From assembly GCA_018241505.1 (NCBI GenBank), contig JAFEDS010000009.1, positions 124,001 through 188,000 on the forward strand: DNA of 64,000 bases. The letters are read 5' to 3'. The notes under the pieces were generated by a model. That model saw only the letters and a list, made by a program, of their open reading frames with translations, was not told the DNA's origin and did no database searches. This DNA is from Pseudomonadota bacterium. GTDB lineage: Bacteria; Pseudomonadota; Gammaproteobacteria; Steroidobacterales; Steroidobacteraceae. Positions 37,641-45,715 of this stretch are shown here, piece by piece; the stretch's first letter is position 1, and the number at the start of each line of letters is the position of its first letter. The translations under genes and the position numbers were made by a program.

Positions 37641-39412
37641 TACGAAGCCGGTCCTTCGTGTTCCCGATGCACAATCAGCACCGGCCAATGCGCATCCGCG
37701 AACAACGACCCAAACCGTTCCGCCAGGTCCTTATTCCCGCGAATACCCAAAATGAGCATCTGACCGGGCAACTCAGCCAGTTGGCGCGCCAACTCGTTCG
37801 ACACGTCCCCGAAACGCAATTCGGTGCGCATCTCCAGCCCGTGCACTGCCTGTGCTTCTGACCTGGCATCGAGCAATGCGCGCATGCCATGTGGGCGTTG
37901 TGCGGCGGGAGTCTGCGTCGGAAGGATGCCGATGTAGATGGCTTCCGCGGAAACGTGGCGCAGGACGCTCGCGGACACCGCGAGGGTTGCACGCCGAACT
38001 GACTCATCGGCCCAATGAATCAAAACACGCTGCGGTGGGCTCGCGTTCTGCGGGAGAACGAGGATTTCCTCCGCTCCCCGCTGCAGCAACCACTGCGCAT
38101 GGTAGGCCGCCTCTGAATGCGCGGCGATCACCGTTGTGCCACTGAACACCGACGAGGTCTCGCAAGGCGCGTTCGGCATACCCAACTTGGGCTCGACACG
38201 GATTGAGACCCGGGTCTTCATGCGTGAAGCGAGCTCAGCTAACAGCGGCTGTTGTACGAGCGCTTCTGCGAGGCTATCGCTCGTAGCGCAAGTCGTGAAA
38301 CTCGAAAGAGGCGTCGGAAGAATGTGCACACGCCGCACACCAATCGCGACTTCCTGCCCCGTCTCGATCTCGAATGCGCGTTGCTCGTGTTGAGTACGTG
38401 TGACTTCGAGTAGCGCGCTGCCGCTACCGTTGCTGTTTGTGAGTGGGGGCGCATCAGGGCCATCGTCGATGCGTATGCGCATACGCTCGAGTGCGCCCGT
38501 GAAAATGAGCTCTTCGACAGTACCACGGGTCAGATAACCTGACTCGAGACTTTCTCGCGTTTCTGCGAGCTCAACTTCCTCCGGCCGTACCACCGCGACA
38601 ACTTCGTGTTCGCGTTGGCCGTGAAGCGGGCCAGGTGTGGAGGCACTGACGGGTGTTTTGCCGAAGCGGATGCCGTCCTTCGTCTGTCGCGCGAGGACGA
38701 GGTTGGCGGCGCCCAAGAAGGTTGCGACAAATCGCGTTGCCGGGCTCGCGTATAACTCCTGCGGTTTGCCGACTTCCAGCAACCGTCCCAGGTTCATGAC
38801 ACCGATGCGGTCGGCTAGTGCGAACGCCTCTTCCTGATCGTGTGTAACCAGCACGGTCGAAATTTTCAGCTCGCGTTGAACTTCCCGAATCGTGCGCCGC
38901 AGTTCCTCGCGGATTTTGGCGTCCAATGCGCCGAATGGCTCGTCGAGCAGCAACACCTCTGGTTTGTGGGCAAGCGCACGAGCGACGGCGACGCGCTGCT
39001 GTTGGCCGCCCGAAAGTTGACCGGGCATGCGCTCGTCCATGCCTTCCAGGGCGACCAGGCGGAGCAGCTCCTGCCGGCGCTGGCGACGGTCCGCCGCTTT
39101 CATTCGGCGGACGCGTAGGGCGAATTCGATGTTGTCCGCCACTGTCATGTGGCGGAACAGGGCGTAGTTCTGGAATACGAGTCCGACACCGCGCTCTTTT
39201 GCTGACAGGTGGGTGACGTCACGCCCGTGGAGTGAAATGCGGCCGTGATCGACTCCGGATAGCCCGGCGATGGCCCTCAGGAGCGTGCTTTTGCCGCTGC
39301 CGCTGGGGCCCAGAAGAACGAAGAATTCCCCGTCCCCAATATCCAGGGAGACGTCATTGACGACCGGTGAGCCCTGGTAGCGCTTGGTAACCTGGTCCAG
39401 AGTAATGGACAT
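37640..39412 (-). CDS. cysA: Sulfate ABC transporter ATPase CysA fused to a universal-stress-like domain
   Basis: 590 residues against ~360 for typical CysA. The N-terminal ATPase (1-235) has Walker A GPSGSGKSTLLR, signature LSGGQQQRVAVARAL and Walker B VLLLDEPFGALD, followed by a TOBE-type domain (~240-350). The remaining ~230 residues are unusual. The end (FGDVSNELARQLAELPGQ, ILGIRG, FADAHWPVLIVHRE) follows the second half of the universal-stress (Usp) fold. The reading frame is continuous, so this is a true fusion. It leads the operon after the structured gap at 39480-39618. A regulatory role for the tail is inferred. Confidence 0.93.
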   Translation of the reverse strand: MSITLDQVTKRYQGSPVVNDVSLDIGDGEFFVLLGPSGSGKSTLLRAIAGLSGVDHGRISLHGRDVTHLSAKERGVGLVFQNYALFRHMTVADNIEFALRVRRMKAADRRQRRQELLRLVALEGMDERMPGQLSGGQQQRVAVARALAHKPEVLLLDEPFGALDAKIREELRRTIREVQRELKISTVLVTHDQEEAFALADRIGVMNLGRLLEVGKPQELYASPATRFVATFLGAANLVLARQTKDGIRFGKTPVSASTPGPLHGQREHEVVAVVRPEEVELAETRESLESGYLTRGTVEELIFTGALERMRIRIDDGPDAPPLTNSNGSGSALLEVTRTQHEQRAFEIETGQEVAIGVRRVHILPTPLSSFTTCATSDSLAEALVQQPLLAELASRMKTRVSIRVEPKLGMPNAPCETSSVFSGTTVIAAHSEAAYHAQWLLQRGAEEILVLPQNASPPQRVLIHWADESVRRATLAVSASVLRHVSAEAIYIGILPTQTPAAQRPHGMRALLDARSEAQAVHGLEMRTELRFGDVSNELARQLAELPGQMLILGIRGNKDLAERFGSLFADAHWPVLIVHREHEGPAS

Positions 39413-39492
39413 GTACTTGGAGTTGTCGAACCCAAAAAGGAGCCCATGCTAACAAGATCAGCGGTTATAAATCGGTGACACTGGTTTAAATG

Positions 39493-39530
39493 GCGCGGCA
39501 AAGGCCGCGCGGAGCCCGACTCCGTCGGCC
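39493..39530. other. Two GC-rich hairpins upstream of cysA
   Basis: GCGCGGC (39493-39499) and GCCGCGC (39504-39510) form a perfect 7-bp stem. An overlapping alternative pairs GGCCG (39503-39507) with CGGCC (39526-39530) and GGAG with CTCC inside. They are mutually exclusive, and they adjoin the larger inverted repeat at 39544-39600. Confidence 0.35.
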
Positions 39531-39543
39531 GCCCCCTACGCGG

Positions 39544-39600
39544 GCCGGGCTAGGCGCCCCCGGCAAAAAGCGCGGTTTTTGTGGGGACGCCTAGTCCGGC
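39544..39600. repeat. Large inverted repeat / nested hairpin ending the elongasome operon
   Basis: Arms GCCGGGCTAGGCGCCCCC (39544-39561) and GGGGACGCCTAGTCCGGC (39583-39600) pair at 16 of 18 positions, and one of the two mismatches is a G/T wobble on the plus strand. Inside is a second stem, CAAAAA-GCGCGG-TTTTTG (39564-39581). It lies 19 bp after the DUF493 stop on the minus strand and before cysA, so it may end the ~12-kb mreB-to-DUF493 transcript. Its size and double stem also fit a dispersed REP- or MITE-like element. Copies elsewhere cannot be checked here. Confidence 0.6.
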
Positions 39601-39618
39601 TGCGCCCGGCCGGGGCGC

Positions 39619-39891
39619 TCAAAGAATCGTGAGCACGCCTTCGGTGGCCTTCAGGTCGTTCACCAGGGCAATAATCTGCTCACTGCTCTCGGCCACGAGC
39701 ATGTAAGAAATCGACAGGAAGTTGCCGTTTTCACTGAGCCGCTCGGTGACCCGGTCGGGGTCGAGCTTGGGTGCATGCCTCAGCATGATGGCGTGTACCC
39801 GGGCCCGGAATTCGTCGGACGGCCGGCCGACCACCTTGATGGGATAGTCCGTCGGGTATTGCAGGAGGGGTTTGGTGGTCTCGTCTACCAT
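39619..39891 (-). CDS. DUF493 (YbeD) family protein
   Basis: A 90-residue single-domain protein with an ACT-like fold: LLQYPTDYPIKVVGRP at the start, then VTERLSENGNFLSISYMLVAES. E. coli YbeD normally sits between dacA and lipB. Here it is last in the dacA-dat series while lipAB lie 10 kb away. ATG 39891 overlaps the dat stop; the function is unknown, although association with lipoate or cell-wall loci is common. Confidence 0.93.
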   Translation of the reverse strand: MVDETTKPLLQYPTDYPIKVVGRPSDEFRARVHAIMLRHAPKLDPDRVTERLSENGNFLSISYMLVAESSEQIIALVNDLKATEGVLTIL

Positions 39892-40757
39892 GGCTGGCCC
39901 ACCAGGCTTTGTTTGTAGCTCTGCCACGCCGCGTGAATGCGCCGCCACAGCGGACCCGGCTTGCCACTGCCGACGAGCTTTCCATCGAGCTGGGTCACCG
40001 GTTGTACTTCGCGGGTGGCGGCGGAAATCCAGATCTCCTCCGCGGAGCGCAGTTGCTGCTCACTGACCGGCGCGGACCGGTACGTCAGTCCCGCACCGCT
40101 GGCCACTTCTTCCATTGCGCTGCGCGTGGTACCCGGAAGAATGGCTTGCGATCGCGGGGGACTCAAAATCACGCCGCCAATGACAACATGAACGGCGGAC
40201 GATGAGGCCTCTCGCAACTGGCCGTCTTTCAACAATATGATTTCGGCCGCGCCGGCGTCGACTGCCTGCTGGCGCAGAAGAATATTCGCAAGCAGTGAAA
40301 CGGATTTGAGATCGCAACGCGCCCAGCGCGTGTCTTCCGTCGTGACGCAAGCAACGCCTTTTTCCAAAGTCGCGGCCGCCGTGACCGGAAGGGGAGCGCA
40401 GAAAGCGAACACGGTCCGCGGAACCTTCGGCAGCGGCGCATGGTTACGACCAAACTCCGCGCCGCGGGTCACCTGCCAATAAACATACTGGTTGCCACCA
40501 CCGTTGCGGGAAATCAGTGTTGAGATGATTTCGCGCCACTCGGCGCGCGAGTGCGGATCTTCCATTTGAATTCCGGCGAGGCTGCGCGTCAGGCGCTCAG
40601 CATGGGCTGCAAAGCGGAAAGGCCGCCCGTCATACACGGGCATGACCTCGTAGATGCCGTCGCTATAGAGAAATCCGCGATCGAGCGGGGAGATTCGTGC
40701 CTCGCGCAGAGGCACATATTCGCCATTCAGGTAGCTGAGAGGAAGCGGATCCGCCAT
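39885..40757 (-). CDS. dat: D-amino acid aminotransferase Dat
   Basis: A PLP class IV aminotransferase that makes D-Glu or D-Ala from keto acids. The start SYLNGEYVPLREARISPLDR and GFLYSDGIYEVM are diagnostic, and the PLP lysine is in CDLKSVSLLANILLRQ (~144). EIILLKDGQLREASSSAV follows. 290 residues. It lies between dacA and DUF493, a conserved order in several gammaproteobacteria, and would supply D-amino acids for the peptidoglycan machinery encoded around it. Confidence 0.93.
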   Translation of the reverse strand: MADPLPLSYLNGEYVPLREARISPLDRGFLYSDGIYEVMPVYDGRPFRFAAHAERLTRSLAGIQMEDPHSRAEWREIISTLISRNGGGNQYVYWQVTRGAEFGRNHAPLPKVPRTVFAFCAPLPVTAAATLEKGVACVTTEDTRWARCDLKSVSLLANILLRQQAVDAGAAEIILLKDGQLREASSSAVHVVIGGVILSPPRSQAILPGTTRSAMEEVASGAGLTYRSAPVSEQQLRSAEEIWISAATREVQPVTQLDGKLVGSGKPGPLWRRIHAAWQSYKQSLVGQPW

Positions 40758-40793
40758 ACGAACATCCGTGGCCGCACCGCGCAGCCTATCGCG

Positions 40794-41945
40794 CTAATTG
40801 AACCACAATCGCACGCTGTCCGTGGCACGAGTCCAGAGGCCCGCTTCGGGCACTGCTTTGCCCGGCGTGAGCGGCACGCGGGAAACGACTGCTCCGGCCT
40901 GGTCAGTGATCGTGAGCTCGCCAATGGGCTGATTGGCCGCAAGCGGTGCGACCAGCGGCTCCTTCAGCAAGCGCGGGGTCGACTTCAGGTTGGCAAGCTG
41001 ACCGCGGGCAACCGTCAAGACGATGTTGCTGGGAACAGAGAGTTGCACATAACCATCAGCCGACTTGTACACCCGAGGCTTCAACAGCGGGTCGCCGGCC
41101 TTCTTGACCAACCCCGTCTCATAGAACGTGTAGCCGTAGTTGAGCAGCGCCGAGCTTGCATCTTCGCGCCCCTTGATGCTCGATGAACCCATCACAACAG
41201 AGACCAGCCGCATGTTGTCGCGCTTCGCGGAAGTAACCAGGCAGAAGCCGGCGCTGTCAGTGTGGCCCGTCTTCATGCCATCCACAGTCGGATCGCGCAA
41301 CAGCAGGCCGTTGCGATTCTGCTGCTTGATGTTGTTCCAGGTGAACTCGTGGATGCTGTACCACTGGTAGTACTCGGGGAACTCGCTGATCAAGGCGTTG
41401 GCCAGGATCGCCATGTCGCGGGCCGTGGTGTAGTGATTCGGATCGGGCAGGCCGTCGGCATTGACGAAGTTGCTGGACTTCATGCCGAGCCGCTTGGCGT
41501 ATTCGTTCATGAGCTGTGCGAAGGCGGACTCGGTGCCACCGATCTTCTCGGCCAGAGCAATGGTGGCGTCGTTGCCCGACTGCACGATCATGCCCTTGAT
41601 GAGGACTTCCGCGGGTACGGTGCTGCCCACCTGAACGAACGTGCGCGAGCCCTCCGAGCGCCAGGCGTGCTCGCTGATGGTGACCGGGTCGGTCAGCTTC
41701 AGTCGGTTCTCACGCAACGCCTTGAAGACCGCATAGGAGGTCATCAGCTTGGTGAGGCTCGCCGGTTCCTCGCGGTCATCCGCGTGGTCTTGCGCGAGTA
41801 CGCGACCACTGAAGTGGTCTACCAGAATGTAGGCCCTGGCGTTGACATCGGGCGCCTTCGGAATGGGCACCGCGGCGTAGCCTGCTCTGCTGTAAAGAGA
41901 GGCAACGAGAACAGTAGTCAAGACTGCGAGAAGAGACGAGCGCAC
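40794..41945 (-). CDS. dacA: D-alanyl-D-alanine carboxypeptidase (PBP5/6 type) DacA
   Basis: Removes the terminal D-Ala from peptidoglycan stem peptides in the periplasm. The catalytic SxxK is in ASLTKLMTSYAV, with QSGNDATIALAE (SxN) and MKTGHTDSAGFCLV (KTG). A C-terminal beta domain and amphipathic helix (AGLWTRATDSVRLWFN) follow. I prefer GTG 41945, which has GAGGA 5 nt upstream and begins the signal peptide (RSSLLAVLTTVLVASLY). TTG 41981 would add 12 residues without a good ribosome site. Confidence 0.95.
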   Translation of the reverse strand: MRSSLLAVLTTVLVASLYSRAGYAAVPIPKAPDVNARAYILVDHFSGRVLAQDHADDREEPASLTKLMTSYAVFKALRENRLKLTDPVTISEHAWRSEGSRTFVQVGSTVPAEVLIKGMIVQSGNDATIALAEKIGGTESAFAQLMNEYAKRLGMKSSNFVNADGLPDPNHYTTARDMAILANALISEFPEYYQWYSIHEFTWNNIKQQNRNGLLLRDPTVDGMKTGHTDSAGFCLVTSAKRDNMRLVSVVMGSSSIKGREDASSALLNYGYTFYETGLVKKAGDPLLKPRVYKSADGYVQLSVPSNIVLTVARGQLANLKSTPRLLKEPLVAPLAANQPIGELTITDQAGAVVSRVPLTPGKAVPEAGLWTRATDSVRLWFN

Positions 41946-41983
41946 GGCGGTCCTCGAAAACGTTTGAAGTTGAAACGACAATT

Positions 41984-43867
41984 CTAGCTCGATCGTGCTG
42001 ACAACGCGCGCTCTGCCAGGCTCGCGATGACAGCCACCAGCTCCGCGGGGTCGACAGGCTTGCTGACGTGTTTCTGATATCCCGCCGACAATGCGCGCTT
42101 GCGGTCTTCCGCACGCGCGAGAGCGGTGAGGGCAACAGCCGGTACGCGGCCCGCTTCACCGGGGAGCGCGCGCATCTGCTTTATCAGGTCGTAGCCATCC
42201 TGTTCGGGCATCCCGATGTCACTGACAATGACGCTGGGTGGATTATTGTCGCCGACTGACGCAATTGCTTCCGCGGCGGAACTCACAGTGGTGACAAGTG
42301 CACCGCGCTCTTCGAGCACTCGGCGTGCGAGTGTCCGGGCGTCGTCTTCATCGTCGACAACCAAGATGCGCAAGCCCGCAAGCTCAGGAGTGCCGTGGTT
42401 CTCGGACGCGACCGAGGGGAGGTTCCCGTTTGCCGCTTCGGTACTTTCCAGCAGTCGGATCGGCAGGCAGACGATGAACGTGGCCCCTCGTCCTTCACCC
42501 TCGCTCCAGGCTTCTACAGATCCGCCATGCAACTCAACGAGGCTTTTGACGATGGAGAGGCCCAGTCCGAGTCCACCATGGCGCCGCGTCGTGGAAGCGT
42601 CGGCTTGACGGAAACGATCGAACACAAAAGGCAGGAATTCGGCCCGGATACCCTGGCCTGAATCGGTGACCGACAGCTCGACCTGCCCGGTATTTTCGCG
42701 CAGCGTGATATCCACACGGCCTGCGCGCGGAGTGAACTTGATGGCGTTGGTCAGTAGGTTCCATGCCACTTGTTGGAGGCGAGCGGGATCGGCGCTCACA
42801 ACCCGGCAAGGCTCGATCTTCGTACTCAGCAATACGCCTTTGGCATCGGCTGTCGGTCGCACCGCAGCAACCGCCGCCTCAACCACTTCGGCGACGTCGG
42901 TGCTTTTGGGCTCGAACAGCAACTTCCCGGAGAGGATTCGGCTCATGTCGAGCAGGTCTTCGATCAATTGCGCTTGCAGCTTTGAGTTGCGCTCAATGAC
43001 TTCCACACCTTGCGCGACTGTCTCGGTGCGCCGATCGGCGCGCAGGATGCTCGCCCAGCCGACGATGGCGTTGAGAGGAGTTCGCAGCTCGTGACTGAGC
43101 GTCGCGACGAACTCGTCCTTCAAACGGGTGGCCCGCTCCGCCTCGGCGCGGGCGCTGCGCTCGCTCACGAGCAGGGCTTCGCGGACTTTCTCGGCGCGAC
43201 GCCGTTCGGCTATCTCCTGTTCCAGCAACATCCGCCGGTCATCGAAACGGCGGCTGATCACAGCGGCAGCCCCGACCAGACACAGGCTCAGTACAATCGT
43301 GGTAACCAGCACCGCCTGGCTGAAGAAGCGCGCTTCCTGTTCCTGCTGCCGCCGGTCCTCCAGGATGCGGCGCTGGATGTTTTCGAGCGCCGCGGAATTC
43401 CGGCGGAACGCCTCCATCAGGTATTTACCCTTGCCCTGCACCTCATTGGCCCTGGCCGTGTGCGAGGAGCCCGCCTGGGCATGCTGCAGAGACTCCTGCA
43501 GGTCGGCCAATTTGCCGCCGGCGAGCGTCTCCAAGGCGTCGATGGCGGTTTGGGTTTCAGGCTCGTCGCGGCTCAAGCGCCGCAGCTCGACCATCGCGAG
43601 GCGGATCTGCGCAATCGCCGTGTTGTATTGCGACAGGTAGGCGGGGTTCTGTGTCAGCAGGAATCCGCGCTGGTTGGTTTCCGTATCGGTGAGCGCCGAA
43701 TTGAGGTCGTAGAGAGTCTGCAGCAGGTCATAGGAGCGCTGCACGCGCGCACTGGAGTTGGCGAGCGCTGACAACTCGGCGTTGCTGATCAGCCCGATGG
43801 CGAGAATGGTCGCCAGGGAGGCCAGGAACGCGACCAGGGCCAGCATGCGACGTTTGGATTGCAGCAT
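41984..43867 (-). CDS. CHASE3 hybrid sensor histidine kinase/response regulator
   Basis: 627 residues: TM1 (~8-28), periplasmic CHASE3 domain (LNSALTDTETNQRGFLLTQN, ~52-71), TM2 (~185-208), coiled linker and kinase core with H-box TLSHELRTPLNAIVGW, NLLTNAIKFTP and HGGLGLGLSIV. The C-terminal receiver has VDDEDD, phosphoacceptor in VSDIGMPEQDG and SKPVDP. No HPt or DNA-binding partner is next to it. It lies between rlpA and dacA in the cell-elongation cluster, on the same strand with small gaps, suggesting envelope-linked signalling (inferred). Confidence 0.92.
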   Translation of the reverse strand: MLQSKRRMLALVAFLASLATILAIGLISNAELSALANSSARVQRSYDLLQTLYDLNSALTDTETNQRGFLLTQNPAYLSQYNTAIAQIRLAMVELRRLSRDEPETQTAIDALETLAGGKLADLQESLQHAQAGSSHTARANEVQGKGKYLMEAFRRNSAALENIQRRILEDRRQQEQEARFFSQAVLVTTIVLSLCLVGAAAVISRRFDDRRMLLEQEIAERRRAEKVREALLVSERSARAEAERATRLKDEFVATLSHELRTPLNAIVGWASILRADRRTETVAQGVEVIERNSKLQAQLIEDLLDMSRILSGKLLFEPKSTDVAEVVEAAVAAVRPTADAKGVLLSTKIEPCRVVSADPARLQQVAWNLLTNAIKFTPRAGRVDITLRENTGQVELSVTDSGQGIRAEFLPFVFDRFRQADASTTRRHGGLGLGLSIVKSLVELHGGSVEAWSEGEGRGATFIVCLPIRLLESTEAANGNLPSVASENHGTPELAGLRILVVDDEDDARTLARRVLEERGALVTTVSSAAEAIASVGDNNPPSVIVSDIGMPEQDGYDLIKQMRALPGEAGRVPAVALTALARAEDRKRALSAGYQKHVSKPVDPAELVAVIASLAERALSARSS

Positions 43868-43886
43868 GTTGGTCTCCCGCGGCGCC

Positions 43887-44675
43887 TCAATCCGTGGCCA
43901 GGCGCGCGTCGGGATAGCCGAGCCCCTTCAGTTTCGCGGCCAGGGCATCGAACTCAGGCACTGAGCTGATCGGCCCCAGTCGCACCCGGTACAGGGGCGT
44001 CTGGCCATTGGGCGGCGCGAGTATGAAGGCCCGCGGAACGCCGCCGGTCTTGAGTCGATCCAACACCCGCTGCGCATTGCCCTGATCCGCGAACGCACCC
44101 ACCTGCACATACAGTGCCGGCGGCGGTGTCTCGGCGGAGCGGGTGAGATTGTCCGGCTCCTGCACCGTGAGGGCCTTCACCTCTACGAGGGTCGTGCCTT
44201 CCCTCAGCATATCGAGCTTCAGTGCCGCCGAGTAGGACAAGTCAATCAGCCGGTTGGCCACGAACGGTCCGCGGTCGTTGATCCTGACTACGACACTTTT
44301 GCCGTTCTTGAGATTCGTGACCCGCGCATAGCAAGGCAGCGGCAGCGTCTTATGCGCCGCGGTCATGCCGTACATGTTGTACTTCTCGCCGTTGGAGGTG
44401 CTCTCGCCGTGGAAGGTCGGCCCATACCAGGACGCTACACCGCGTTCCAGATAGCCATCTTCGGTGGCAAGCACCGCATAACGTTTGCCGAGCACCTTGT
44501 AGAAAGGGGGATTGCCACGCGCGCTGCGCGGCTCACGGCGGGGAATGGCGTCGGTCGTATCAACAGTTTGAGGGGGCACCACTTCCGGCGGCGCGATCGC
44601 TTCCGGTTTCCTTGCGACCGAGCAACCGCTCAAGACGAGGGCACCAACACACGCTGCCCCCAGTGCGAGTCTCAA
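43887..44675 (-). CDS. rlpA: RlpA septal/sidewall lytic transglycosylase lipoprotein with SPOR domain
   Basis: 262 residues. The lipobox is ALVLSGC with the lipidated Cys at ~18. A double-psi beta-barrel (GVASWYGPTFHGESTSNGE through INDRGPFVANRLIDLSYSAA, ~78-160) is the RlpA catalytic fold that cleaves naked glycan strands. The C-terminal SPOR domain (ALYVQVGAFADQGNAQRVLD, ~185-260) binds denuded septal glycan. The start overlaps the mltB stop (ATGA). Confidence 0.95.
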   Translation of the reverse strand: MRLALGAACVGALVLSGCSVARKPEAIAPPEVVPPQTVDTTDAIPRREPRSARGNPPFYKVLGKRYAVLATEDGYLERGVASWYGPTFHGESTSNGEKYNMYGMTAAHKTLPLPCYARVTNLKNGKSVVVRINDRGPFVANRLIDLSYSAALKLDMLREGTTLVEVKALTVQEPDNLTRSAETPPPALYVQVGAFADQGNAQRVLDRLKTGGVPRAFILAPPNGQTPLYRVRLGPISSVPEFDALAAKLKGLGYPDARLATD

Positions 44676-45715
44676 GGTCGTGCCGCCGCCGCAACGGCTC
44701 GTTGTGGATTGGCGCGCTCGAGGATGGCTGCGGCCAGGTCGTGCACGGCCATGGCGTAGCGTGCGCTCCGGTTGTAGCGGGTGATGACGTAGAAGTTCTT
44801 GAAACCAACCCGGTAGGCCGGGCCGTCCTGCTGCTCGGCTGAAATCAGGACCGCCGGCGTGGTGCCGGTGGGGCCCCCCAGGACCGCGACGCCCTGGGCG
44901 TTCAGGCTGTCGACCGTCTCGTTCAACTCGAGATTCCGGGTGTCGATCTGGAATTTCGGCTCGGGATCGAGGCGGGTCTCGGCCAGCACCGGGCCACCGC
45001 TCTCCCAGCCGTGCTCAATGAAGTAGTTGGCAATGCTTGCCAGGATGTCATCCCAGTCATTCCACAAATCCCGCTTGTTGTCGCCGTTGCCGTCGACCGC
45101 GAACATTCGATAGCTGGAGGGCATGAACTGCGGAACTCCCATCGCACCGGCGTACGAGCCTGTGACCTTCAGGGGGTCCAAATGTTCCTCTGAATACAAA
45201 AGCAGAAACTGCTCGAGCTCGCCCCGGAAGTAGTCGCTGCGCGGTGGATAGTCGAAAGCGAGGGTCATCAGTGCGTCCAGCACCCGGTACTTGCCCACAA
45301 AGCGCCCGTATTTGGTCTCGACGCCCATGATGGCGATCAGATACTCGGGAGGAATTCCCCGCGCCCCGGCAATCCGCTCGAGCGAGGCCCGATGGTCGTT
45401 GTAGAACTGGGCGCCATCGGCAATGCGCTCTTCGGTCAGGAAGCGGTCGTGATACTCCCACCACGGCGTGACTTTCTCGGCCGGCCGGGTCATGGCCTCG
45501 ATGATTTTCGGCTGCGGCTCGCCCTTGCGCAGCAACGCCACCACCTGCTTCTTCGACAACTGATCGCGAGCGACCACGTCTTTCACAAAGGCGGCGATCT
45601 CGGGGCGCTTCAGGTCGAAGGTGGGATGTTTGGGGACCACCTTGTGACGCGCGCTCAACGGAGCGGAGAGTACCAGCGCCAGGACCAACAGGCAGATGCG
45701 CGTTTGATTGAGCAC
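44672..45715 (-). CDS. mltB: Lytic murein transglycosylase B MltB
   Basis: A lytic transglycosylase forming 1,6-anhydro-MurNAc ends. The catalytic Glu lies in IAIMGVETKYGRFVGKYRV (~150) with GAMGVPQFMPSSY and DGNGDNKRDLWNDWDDILAS later, all MltB signatures. An N-terminal signal (RICLLVLALVLSAPLSA) lacks a lipobox Cys, so it may be soluble or periplasmic rather than a lipoprotein. 347 residues; it shares one base with the rodA stop. Its anhydro products feed the AmgK/MurU recycling genes elsewhere in the window. Confidence 0.95.
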   Translation of the reverse strand: MLNQTRICLLVLALVLSAPLSARHKVVPKHPTFDLKRPEIAAFVKDVVARDQLSKKQVVALLRKGEPQPKIIEAMTRPAEKVTPWWEYHDRFLTEERIADGAQFYNDHRASLERIAGARGIPPEYLIAIMGVETKYGRFVGKYRVLDALMTLAFDYPPRSDYFRGELEQFLLLYSEEHLDPLKVTGSYAGAMGVPQFMPSSYRMFAVDGNGDNKRDLWNDWDDILASIANYFIEHGWESGGPVLAETRLDPEPKFQIDTRNLELNETVDSLNAQGVAVLGGPTGTTPAVLISAEQQDGPAYRVGFKNFYVITRYNRSARYAMAVHDLAAAILERANPQRAVAAAARP

